From Heligmosomoides polygyrus polygyrus (Eukaryota > Nematoda > Chromadorea > Rhabditida > Heligmosomidae), in the NCBI GenBank assembly GCA_947396885.1, contig OX377205.1:67986969-68050968 (forward strand): a DNA stretch of 64,000 nt, written 5' to 3'. The notes under the pieces were generated by a model that saw nothing but the letters and a program-made list of their open reading frames with translations, was not told where the DNA came from and searched no databases. The translations under genes and the position numbers were made by a program. Of the stretch, positions 23,201 through 35,200 are shown in pieces (the first letter of the stretch is position 1; every line of letters begins with the position of its first letter).

Positions 23201-26200
23201 AGCGACGGTAAACGCTAAAAGAGGCACAGCACACGTTAATCTGGTCAAGTAGTAACAAGATTGTAACAAGCATTCAGTCCGCAACAACCAATCGAGTCTC
23301 AAATACGGTTTTGGACGGGAGCATGGCGCAATCTTAGCTATTTGCATGTCACAGAATTTTCGTAATCCTTTACCTTCATATATAAGTCTCAAACATCTTT
23401 AAAAGCTTCACTAGCAGCAGCTTCACTTTTCAAATAGTCGCTGCATTCTTTAAGGTACCCTGCATTTTTCGTAAGCTATAGTGTGCCTTCAAATTTTAAA
23501 CATTTAAAAAAGCAAAAATTTATCGACACGGCCACTTTGTGAAGAAATTTCAACAAGTATTCTAGCAAAACTCAGTGAGTGGAGTGTAAAATGCGAAATT
23601 TCATACGAGCGCATGTCGCATTCCATACCGTTCACATCTCAGAACTATTTTCTTAAGCTTTTATAATTGCCCTTAACCTTTTTAGTATCTTTACTGTGAG
23701 CAAGGTTATCAGCTTTCAAGCAGTGTATACATTTTTGAGACACCCTTTATTACATGCTATACAAGGGAGCGTGCACTGCAGTCGGAGGAGGTTCAGGTAG
23801 TTGCATGAAGCCAACACCAGGTTCCTCCTTCGAATTTTCCACGCAGGCCAACCATGCCATCCTTCCTTCTGGGGTAGGTGAATTGGCACCAGACTTGACT
23901 GGGAAGGGTAACCGCTGACTTATCCATCGGCTGACCAACCATCACAACTCACTATATGGCAAAATAAGCATTCAAATCACCTCCGCAACATCTCGTAGAA
24001 GGAGAACGCGTGGCGCATCCTAAAAGCGGTTGCGTAACGCCGAATGCCGTCCTTTATCCCTTATCCTTTATTTGATACCCATATGGGGATTTCATTATTT
24101 TATAAGCTCCAGTATTCGATTGGCAACTGGTGGTAAGCTGCGTGGCCATACATTCTCATGGGAAATCTTGCAGTTGGATTCAAGAAAATAAGTGCGCGAT
24201 CTCTGCCACCCTTACTCCAGTTTCCTTTAGGATTGCCCGTGGCACCGTATCTCTTTGTGGTAGCGAAAGACAACGGCAGCATGATACGGCCGGACTACAT
24301 GCGAGAGACTGTCAAGGTAAATCCACTGAAGCGACCTGTCCGACGCACAGGAAATGTTTCTTTAGATCTTGAATTTTGCGATGAACAACATCACGATGCT
24401 GAATCGGATCACAGGCCAGGAAGAGAGCTTCAATCAGTTCTGCGACAGCTTCTGTCAACTGAACGAGCCAATTCGACAGTTCTACGTGAGTTGATAGAGG
24501 ACGTTGGTTGACTGAAAAATGCAGGCGGTTCGAGGAACGTCCAGTTGGTGGGGATGCTTGGTTACGATTTACATGCCTTTCCGAGCGATTCTAGGACTAA
24601 TTGATGCTTACCAGATCTCTGAAATTTTCACTTATAGGGCATCATATCAAACATCTTTGTTTTGCAACTATTTTCTTGAGGCTCATTTAGGACGCTGGCC
24701 CAGGTGCCGTTTTGGAATAACGCCTTCGTTTTATGTTCGATATTATTAGTCAAACGACCATGCCTCACTCCGCATCATCGAATAAGTTCATCTCTGTATA
24801 GGGTACAGAAACGCTGACTACTTTGTCTACCATAGGCCAAAAAAAAAAACTCGTTCGAAGCGCCTACGTAGTAAAAGTAAGACGCCTGTCACGTCCCAAG
24901 AAAACATCGAATTTTCTATTGAATTTTGCTATCATCTTATTTGGTACTTGTGGATTAAAACTGGTCTCTTTTTGTGCGTTGCGTCGCCTACATACTGGGG
25001 CTCTCTCACGACAGAAGCGCTGTTAATTGAACGTGAGTGGATGAATTCAGGTTCCATGTTCGACTCTCGATGAACCATGGCATCTTTGATGTTGCTATAG
25101 ACGAGTAGTTTGTTCCGCGTAGCAAGATTGGTATAACTCTTTATTGCGGCTTACGTTTCAGCGTTGTCGCCTTCTTCAGAGCCTTAGATGTGGACGAAAG
25201 GCGTCCACCGTCAGGATTTTACACATCTAAGTCTCTGAAGAAGGCGACGACGCCGAAACGTAAGCCGCAATAAAGAGTTGAATTCAGGTTATTCAACATA
25301 GAGCGTTGACTCAGTCGTAGTGCCTTGAAGACCTGTCGCCCCCTAACTTCTGCTCAACATGCGACATGAATTCTGACTTTCGTACTCATGTGAAGGAAAG
25401 TTTGGCAGTGACGTTGAATCTCTGCCTGGGTTCCGACAAGAGTTGCTTACCACAAGAATCTGTTCACTCTAGAAATGAAAAGGAGATCAACCGCAGCTTG
25501 ACTCCTTCGTAGCTCCTGACATCGATGTACGATCAGAAACTTTTCAGTAACCTTTCTTGTTCTTGGCATCGACATCGCACCACGTTCTGAGTTTTGCAGG
25601 AATTTTCTGTGTCCTAATATTTGTGATTATTTTTCAGAACGGCTACGTGATCCTGAGTGAACCAAGTGCAGAGCCGACGTCGCGTATAAAACTCAGCTAT
25701 CCGATAAGTTCGGTGTTCGGTCGTACGTTCAGTCTACAGGTACTGCGTCCGTCTTTATATTCTCATCTCAAAATCGATTTTCTTCTTCAGAATAACCTGT
25801 GTGGAACGACATGTTGATGAAATATTAGAAAATGAGGGAGGGTAGGCGGTGTGGAAAGGTGTGTCGTCTCTAGTGGTTGGGCTAGTCCCTGGAGAAATTC
25901 TAAGAATCTCTGGAATTTTGCATTTAGTTTAGAACACCTTCGTGAGTCTCTGCTGGTTGAGGCGATAGAGGGTATTGCTGTAACGAAATTGGTGCGGAAT
26001 ACCATTTTGCCGAACAACGACCTAAGCGAATATCGTGATTGTAGGTTGCTCCCAATGAAATCCACTCACTCAGCTTTGCAGCTACATCCATTTGCGGTTT
26101 TATAGGAAAGAATCATAGCCGAAATGGATGTTGAATGAAGAGACCTTTGCGCATACGTCCATTATTTGCTTCGTTTCAGCCCAACTTCTTCGGCGTTGAG

Positions 26201-29200
26201 CTGTATAACGACACAGATGACCAAATTCCTCGGCTTCTAGGAGCAGCAAAGGTGACCGAAGCAGGTATGGAAGCCTCGGACATCGAAATAGTTATAGGAG
26301 ACAAACGCAGAGAGAGAAAAGGGGCTACCATTTTCCCTCTGTTTTCTCATCCCGATGAGTTATTTGCCTTCGTCTGGTCGATCTAAAAAAATTAATTTAT
26401 ATCCGTGAGCTGACTTTCTTAAACAGATACAACGTTGTAGGGCATCTAGAAAAGCAAGAAATGTGCATTTCATGGAAGATCATCTCCCGTTGCTATTTTC
26501 AGTGCTAAACTCAACAGATGTGATTCCGGAGCTTCCTCGAGTGACCAACATGAAGTCGGTGAAGATGCTGGCGATGCAGTTCCGAGCCGAACATAAGCCA
26601 GGCTGGACCGATCCCGACGTGAAGAAGTGGGAGATGAAGATGGTGGAAGTGTTCGAAAGGTGCGGCTTTCTCCTCCTACGGCATCGCTCTTTTTCACAGT
26701 GCACCTTGTTCAGAAACTACCACTCGAATCTCCTAAAGATCTACGCCTACTCACAGTCGTACGTCGAGGAGGAGATGGTCAGGGGTGGCATCATCATGAT
26801 TCCCTACCTGGTGGTCGGATTCGTCATCATGTGTGCCTGCAGTATCGTTTCAGTGATGACCCGTGCGCTCTACATGCACCAGGAGAACTGGTACAAGGTA
26901 GGCGTTGCGGCCCTTTTCTCAAGGTGCTTCTTCGAAACGACGGTCTGCTACAGATTGCTCTCGCCATAATGGCCTGCCTTACTCCGCTGCTGTCCTGCTC
27001 GACTGCCCTGGCGATGATGTTCCTCTGCGGCGTTCGATTTGCCTCGATTCTCTGTGTTATCCCATTTCTCGTGCTTTCCATCGGTGAGTTCCTATAGTAG
27101 TCGCGGACGGCAATCAGTTTTAAGTAACAACGGTCTGCTACAACATTTTTTCGATTTTTCGAACGCCTCAAAAACGGAAACCATGACAAAATTTGAGGGC
27201 TAGGTTAACCTACACTATTTTGTTTCTGAGCGTAGAAAAATGGGCGCTGATTCGTGTGCGGCTGGAGTTTTGGATGCAAACAAAGACTCTTGTAGCAGCA
27301 TTCGCCCTCTTATTACAAAACAAGTTATATATTTATTTATGTACCGTAGGCGTTAAATCCACGCCACAGTATCTAACGACACTCAACACAGTGATGTACA
27401 GTCCAGCATAAAAAAGAGAGAGGTAGAAAATGAAGAGAAAATGTGCTTGAAGCTTAAATAGAATGCGCTAAGTCGCTCTTGTGTATAATCGTAGTAGGAT
27501 CTATTCTAATAGGAGATACCATGCATGGAGTGATTTGCATCTCTATTCCCTTGGTTGGGTGTTTATTGCATACATTGGATCAGAATGAGTCATTTTTAGA
27601 TATCCGATTCGGATATCCCAATACGAAGCATCCAAAAATCCGAGGCACGCAAAATCGCCCTTATCCGAATCATCCAAAAATCCTGGGCCCGCGAAATTAG
27701 CGTTATTCGAATCATCCAATTATCCGAAGGTTTTCGATCGGTTCCAATGTATAGTTTCTATGAAACCTTCAGCTGCTCTCTCTAAAGGCTTTTATTTAAA
27801 TTCAGAGCATGCGATTGTATGTTATAGGATGACGTACGCAACTAGCACTTTATAGTTGCTCCTCCTGACTAGGATACATCCTCACATCATCCTCCTTTAG
27901 ATCGCGAGAAAAGAGTTGTAAATAATATCTGCGTACACTTCTATGGTCTTAATATTAGGTTGTCCGGAAAGTTCTCATCGTTATGAGTGCTTCCCTTCGA
28001 ACTACCATAACATTCTCAGCTTTTATCGGAGTTAGTCGAAATAGTACCGTTCGAATAAGCACGCTTTTGCCAACAGGGTACCTGTCAACTTATTCAACCA
28101 GCGAAAAAATTAGGTGGTCGAAATTCGACAAAATCCACGAAAGCTGTTTTGGTTTGGTCCTGATTAGTAAAGGTTTTACCAGCAAGGAAGTAATGAACGT
28201 GTTTGAAAAGGAGGTTGTCGGTTGGTGAGAGGTCTGGAGAACATGGCGGGTGAGGCAGATCTTCAACCCTTAATTCGTACAATTTTCGCTGTAGTGATTT
28301 GTGAATCGTGTGTGTGTGTGTGTGGGGGGGGGTGCCGTGTAAAAAAATCGGGCCTCCTCTGTTGGCCAATGCTGGCTGAAGTTGACGCAATTTTCGGTGC
28401 ATTTCGTCGATTTCCTTACAGTAGGACTCTGTCGTGAACGTTTGGTGCCAAAGGGTTGTAATGGACACACCAGCCCTGACCACCACAAAGTAACCGTTGC
28501 CTTTTTTGATGGAGATTTGCCTTTGGAAAACGCATAGCGGGATCGTTGGCGTCCAACTACTGTCCGGAACGTCTCCCGTTATCATTCGGAATCCACTCGC
28601 AAGTGATGACTCGATCCAAAAACGGATCACTTTTTGCGTAAAAGTGGAGAAGAACAAACCTCGAAGCGTAACGATTTTCGCCGCTCACTCAACTAGTGGG
28701 GCACCCACTTTTCGAGCTTTTTCATCTTCTCAAGGCATTTCAAAGCACAACACTGACATCTAGCTCTTCCGCGATCCCGTAACTTCTTGGGATGGATCAG
28801 CTTCCAGCAATTCTTTGAACTCTCGTCCAGGGTTTCTCTAGGTCAACCGCTACGGTGGTCACCTTCGAGGCTGAAATCTCCTGCGCAACCACTGGCGCAC
28901 AGTGCTTTCTCCTACACTATTAGGCCCCCACACTTGATTGATTTGTCGAGCTGGACTGTCCAACTTGAAGTTAAAATAAAACATCGTACGGAATTACTCC
29001 TTTGACATAATTCAATATGCCCTTCAAGAACAGAAATATTAAAACAATGCTCAAACATAAATTGCTTAGTGAGATAGAGCGAAAAATTCTGTACACAGAA
29101 AGTAGCATTAATGCGCAATGCAATTTGAATTCCTACTTGATAATAGACGAATGAAAAATAGTAACACAAAACGCTGAGAACTTTCCGGACAACCTAATAT

Positions 29201-32200
29201 AAGGTGAAAGGTCGCCTTCACCTCTATTGGTGCTTTGAATTTTGGACAGTAGGAGTACTAGTGCATACACGGATAACTACACTACAGATAGTTGAGTTAC
29301 GCAGTTGAGGTTGGCCGTAGCCTTTGCATGAGAGGTAAAAATAATTTCCCACCGTTCTCTAAAAATGTCATCATCGCGCTTTCTAAAAAAATCACATCTT
29401 CAGGAGTGGACTCTTCATATTTGATGATTCATGAGTGGCAAAGAGTCACTGAGCACATGAGAGAGTCGCCGAAGAAGAAGGATAGTGTCGGCCATCGAAT
29501 GAGCGAGGTGAGCCCCACATCTGATGGGCTGTGTTCTCAAATTTCCTGTTGTCGTCTCCAGGTCCTCTCAGAAGTTGGGCCGGCTATCCTGATCTCCTGT
29601 TTGACGAACGTCTTTGCCGATTTGGTCGGTTCCTTCACGTCGTCGCCTGAGATCACTTTGCTGTGCACAGGTAACATGCTGTCGATGGTCGTCGCCTTCG
29701 TCTATCAGGTATGTTCTCAGTTGCCTGCCTATGGAGGCTTCAGTGTTACAAGCAGCCTGGTCAGATGACGTTCTACGCTGGTCTGATGTCGATCGTCGGC
29801 AGATGCGAGATCGTGGAGGACATGGAGGAAAAGAACCGAATGGCAATCAGCATCGCCGAGAACCGCGTCAACATCGCTCGCCATCATCGACCTCTCACTG
29901 TAGGTCGAGTTTCGATAGCGGTGGTTCCAATTTTCAGTTCAGAAGGTACACATCGCAGGTTACACATATTAAGCGAGCGCTTATTTACCCGCGCCGCTGA
30001 TTTGAATGAGCCTGTATCAATTTACGTCTGAACAAGTGTAATACGCAACGTTTGGCAACTACTTTGGCAATACTTACTTACTTTGATACTTTGATGGTCC
30101 TTTGTCGGCTGGAGGTCTTCTCAGCGGGGACCACAACTCTTCCAGACCGCTCGATCTCTGGCCAGTGAGGCAGACTCCGCTCTCTGAAAGATCTTGAGAA
30201 TGAGTCTGCCCATCGTGTTGGCGGTCGTCCCAGTGGTCTCTTATGGTCTCTCGGGAGCCATTCTGTGACACGGAGACTCCATCTATCGTCCTTTCGTCGA
30301 AGCAGGTGTCCGGCCCAGCGATATTTGGACTTCTTCATGTACTGCAGCGGGTCTGCTAATTGCGACTTCTCCCGTAGCTCCGAGCTTCGTAGGCCTTCTT
30401 GCCATTGCTGACGAAGGCTTGTCCTCAGAAGACATCTCTCCAGTGCACGATGCGTAGTTTGCATTGCTCTGGCGATTGTCTTGTTGTCGGGCCAGGTTTT
30501 CGTCGCGTAACACATCGCAGGCAGTACAGAGGCGTTGAATATCGAGGCCCTGAGGCCGGGATCCTTGACCTGATCGGTGACTTCGCGAATCGAACTGAAG
30601 GCTGCCCATGCTGCGCGTCTCCTGCGGGCGATTTCAGGAGCGAGGTCGTTATCCATGTTCAGCTCTCTTCCCAGATAGACGTAGGAGTCGACCTGTTGCA
30701 GAGCGACTCCATTTAACCGTACGAGTCCCGTATCATACCACGTTTGACCATAAATTGTGTTTTGGACATATTCATGTCCAATCCAATCTTCATACCTGCC
30801 ACATTGAGCTCGTTCAGCATTTCCTCGACTTCTGCCGTGCTGGTAGAGATCAGAACAATATCGTCGGCGAAGCGAAGGTTGCTGATCCGTTTACCGTCGA
30901 CAAGGTAGCCTTTATCGTCCCAGTTCAAGTCTTTCATGGCATCCTGGAGTGCCGCTGTGAATAGCTTGGGAGAAATCGTGTCTCCCTGCCGTACTCCTTT
31001 CCCGATAGGAATTTTAAGCTTTCGATCGAACAGCTGGATGGTAGTCGATGTGTTCGAGAAGCATTCGTCGAGAAGTCGGATGTAGGGCGATGGTATACCA
31101 GCGTGCACAAGGGCGTTCAGAATGGCGTTGATTTCCACAGAGTCGAACGCTTTCCGATAATCCACGAAGACAAGAACAAGTGGGAGGTGGTATTCGCGGC
31201 TCCTTTCGATGAGCTGTGAGACAGTCTGAATATGGTCCATGCAGGAGAAATCCTTGCGAAACCCTGCTTGCTCCACTGGCTGATATTCATCCAAGCAACG
31301 CTCCATGCGGTTAAGCAGTATCTTGGTGAAGATCTTGTACACAACCGAGAGAAGACTGATGGGTCGATAGTTGTTGGTATCCTCCTGCTGACCTTTTTTG
31401 AAGATTAAAACTGTTTTCGACTCCTTCCATGAGTCCGGAATCCTACCAAGTCGAAGGTAGGGGTTAAAGTGCTTGGCAAGAAGTGAGCAGACGGCACTGC
31501 CACCCGCACAAAGGAGATCAGCAGAAATGCCGTCCCGTCCGGGAGCAGTGCCCAGCTTCATCATTCTGATAGCATGAGCAACTTCTGATTCCACAATGGG
31601 AGTTACTTCCTTAGCTGGTGGCATCAAGCATTTCGGGACAGTGATGGAAGAACGGAACAGATCTGTGTAGAATTCCTGAACGATGGTCTCCATCGCTCTT
31701 CGAGACGTTTGCGTTGTTCCATCCTTATCCACAAGGGCTGACATTATTGCCTTCTGATCGCAAAGATCTCGTTTGCAGCGCTTTATGCTTGAACCTTTCC
31801 CAGCCGCTTCTAACAGCTTCAATCTTCTGTAGGCTTGAATGGACTCCTTCACTGCAATTCGAAAGGCCTTCGAGATGGTGACTTTTTCCAGATGGGAAGC
31901 ATTAGGATCCAGTTTAACAGCTCTTCTTTGCTCCAAGAGTTTAATCGCATGTGCGTTGAGTCTTGAAGCAGACGGCGATGTGGCTTCGCAAGAGCTGCTA
32001 GCACATTTCAACAGTCCTTTGGAGAGAAGGTCGTAGTCTTCCGATGGATCTTTAAGAAGATTCCAATCGTACGACTTTATTGCGTATTCCAACTCCTCAG
32101 ACTTGAATGTGGGGATCCTCACCGGTGCCGGTTTATGAGTGTCCCGCTTGAACATCCTCTTTTTGAGAGTCAGCTTCGCACGGGCAAGATGGTGATCCGA

Positions 32201-35200
32201 GCCAGTGTCAAATGAAGGCAGCACGGAGACGTCGAACAGACTCCAGCGTCTGTTTGTAAGAACATGGTCGATCTCCGAACGTGTTTCTCCATTTGGGCTT
32301 TCCCAGGTCCATCGTCGGTTTGAAGACTTCTTAAACATAGAATTTCCATGGTAGAGACGGCACGCGGATAGGAAGTCTATCAGGCGCTCTCCGTTTTCGT
32401 TCCCTGAGGAAGTTCCATGTGGTCCTAGCCTCCATTCGTCGTGATCATACGTACCGACGATAGCGTTAAAGTCACCAACGACAACTTTGTAGTAGCTCTT
32501 CTCGTCGTTGACAGTCCTTTCGAACAGCTTGTAGAATTCCTCCTTTTCTTCATCTGTGGCCGCAGATGTTGGAGCATATCCATTTATGATGGAGATGGTT
32601 CCTTGATCTTTGGTTTCCAGACGAAGAACAGCTACTCGCGGACTGATGATCTTATAAGAGTCTACTAGGTGGTGCACTGTCGAATTGACGAGAAATCCAA
32701 CTCCGCCAATATTCTTTCTGTCCACCTTTGCTCCGACAATGAGAAGCTCGTTGTGGTCGGTCCTTCTTATGGTTTCCGTTCTGCCTTTCGTTTCCTGCAG
32801 GGCGATAACGTCGTATTTGATGTTGCGGCTTCTGTAAAGCAGTGTCCGAAGATCCTGCTCAGATGCGATCGAACGACAGTTATAAGTGCAGACGAATAGG
32901 CAGTTTCCGTGTCGTGGTGGGAGGGAGTTTCCGGTAGTCCGATTCCAATGACGTCCTGATAGTTTAACTCCGAGATTAGATGGCCCCTCGCCGGAGGTCG
33001 ATGCAACCGACGTCGTAGAAGTCCACCTCCGGCGCGCGGAGGACTGGGACGCGGGTTTAGTTGTTTGAGCCGTACCGGTGGTCTGGTTACTCACATGTTC
33101 ATGGCCAGGGATACAGGAGAGCCGAACGGTCACGGCTAGGCATCACCACGGCTTTCATGGGCCGTGGTGATTAAATTAGGCTTGACCCAGACCTTATTAT
33201 GGCAGCGATTCTGTAAAGCCAGAAGCGCTCTGCTGCCGCAGTTATTTCTATTCAGTTCGCGCAACGCAGGCAAGCCGAATGGAGATTTTGCTGCTCGGGT
33301 TAGTAAAAAATCTCTAAAGCTATCCGGCTTGGCTCATAGACGGCCGACACCCCATTCATTTAGGGGTGGGACAGCTACCCACACCGTAAGGACTGAATCG
33401 CCTCTGGGAAAATTATGCTAGCTGCTAACGGCACAAACGGTCACGCAGTACACGACAAGCGTCGCATACTGCGTGACCGTTTGTGCCGTTAGCCATCACA
33501 AAGTGATGTTCACCCCTTCACCGCGGTGAGGTGGCACATGAAGGGGACTTTGGCAATACTTCTGCAATACGTAGCGTTTCGTCCAACGTTTGAAAATTTC
33601 GGAAAATGTCAGCGTGTTTGGGAGCCCGTTAAAAGTAGCAAATCCCAAAGACGAACTAACATCCAGTTCCACACCTACGTTCACGATTTGATCTTTTGCT
33701 CAAACGGAGTCAGTATTGAAGTACAGAACGCCTGAATCTTTTAAAATGACGGCACAATTCTTATTCAAAGTAGTAATGTATACAACCCACAAAGAAGATG
33801 AAATCATAGTTCTTTATACAGTGATGCAGCTTATATAAAGTGCAAGACAGTATTGCTTCCATACAACATGCGATACACATTATTTATGTTTTCGCCATCA
33901 AAGATTGTAGTTTACCAATCACTAAAACGGTTGCGTGATAGCGCAGTCGAGTTGCCAAAGTAGTTGCCAAATGTTGTGTGCCCCTTGAATTGAAGAGAGT
34001 TTCGGGTTCCGCTCAGGCCAATCAAGCCATCCGTTCCTTCGGGCTCGAAGAATTAGTACACCTTCTGTCTTGGAAGGATAAAAAAGCAGGCTCTTTCATC
34101 GGCTGGCAACCACAATTCATTGCCCATTGCATAGACCAAAGACGCATTCAAGTTGCCTTCTGGACATACCGTAATGAAGGATCTCACAACGTGGTGCGGA
34201 TTGTGCCGTCCTCTATCATTGCTCCTTAACTTTAACGTAGGAAAAGCCACTTACGATAACGCCTAGTGCTCAAATCACCAACTTCCACTACCCGAATGAT
34301 CCTGTAATATGCCTGGTTTCGCTGACTGCGAAACTTGTTGACCGCTTTTGAATATCGGGAAATCCTTGTCGATTAACGATAATTCCTTTATTGATGGTAG
34401 GAACCTTTGTCGCATCTGTCTCAAAAGTGAGCAACCATGGGATAGGAGCGGTTCACATTCCGTGAGGAAAGGGTATTGGGGCGTCCATTATGGTATGCTG
34501 TTCTATTGTTCCTTGAAATTGGACTGCTAAAAAGCGGAGCCGGAAATGGGTGACAAAGGTCATGTAGGCCTAAAAACGCAGCGCACTTGCAAGATGGTGC
34601 TCAGGTCTAGTTCCCCCACGAGGAAACCGCCGCCCGTTTCCTGCACAGAATTAAGAAGTGATGTAATGCCGTTAATTAAGAAGTGATGCAACTGCCTCGA
34701 AGGATGGAACACGACTTTCGATAGAACATAGAACATTCATTGAGCTAAAAAGGGAAACAAAATTAGTTGAGCACAAAATCAGTTGCAGCAAAAGTTGGCT
34801 CTTCAAAGACTAGCGAAACCGACTTCTTCCATGATTCGCATAAAGCAGGAAGTGCTTTTTCTCAAAGCGATTTAGCAAGTCATCCATTGAAAAAGTATTA
34901 TAAATTTCGTCAAAACGTCTAATCTATTCAGCTAATCTGCACTTAATTTTCTAAATGTCCATTCTGTTTAAGAAAACTTTCTGACTTGCATTTGAATATT
35001 TTTTGGAAATAATGCACGAAGTTCATACCAAGTTTTTAGAACAGTCGGAGTCGAAAGAGAATTTGTCAGAGGCCACAATTTTTTACGAACACAAATATTC
35101 ATTTAGCCGAATCAAACACATCGTTAATTTGTCAAATACTTAAGTGCAGTTTGGCGTAAATAAAAATATGATTGTTGGAAAAATCTCGGATCTATCCTAG

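Larger units (their letters stand above)
20266..24230 (+). other. PTR intron 3, filled with repeats
   Basis: Contains a half-palindrome relative (20458-20640), an RTE 3' fragment (21072-21225), a SINE copy (22275-22500), a large foldback DNA element (22503-23747) and another SINE copy (23775-24080). Confidence 0.7.
27084..29403 (+). other. PTR intron 10 with a mariner
   Basis: Holds a mariner at 27955-29197 and, at 27590-27740, short interspersed ATCCGAATCATCC-type repeats with a palindrome GATATCCGATTCGGATATC at 27599. The rest is unremarkable. Confidence 0.5.
30076..33546 (-). mobile_element. RTE-clade non-LTR retrotransposon, near full length
   Basis: A 3.47-kb element flanked by a perfect 15-bp target-site duplication. 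In transcript order: an HDV-like ribozyme, a long hairpin, a 5' leader, then an endonuclease and reverse transcriptase, and a stop codon only a few bases from the 3' end, with an AAGT-rich tail. A nearly absent 3' UTR is characteristic of RTE elements. One frameshift near 30730 splits the protein. It is otherwise clean, so it is probably young. It sits antisense to the PTR gene in whose intron it lies. Confidence 0.93.
30042..33980. mobile_element. Small TIR element split by the RTE insertion
   Basis: The left end, CGCAACGTTTGGCAACTACT, and the right end at about 33952-33979, which complements to CACAACATTTGGCAACTACT, are inverted. Removing the RTE and one target duplication leaves about 450 bp with no ORF, that is, a MITE-like element. 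Confidence 0.65.

Noticed and set aside
31839..32899. Plus-strand open frames within the RTE
   Set aside because: They are shadows of the 806-codon minus-strand reading frame.
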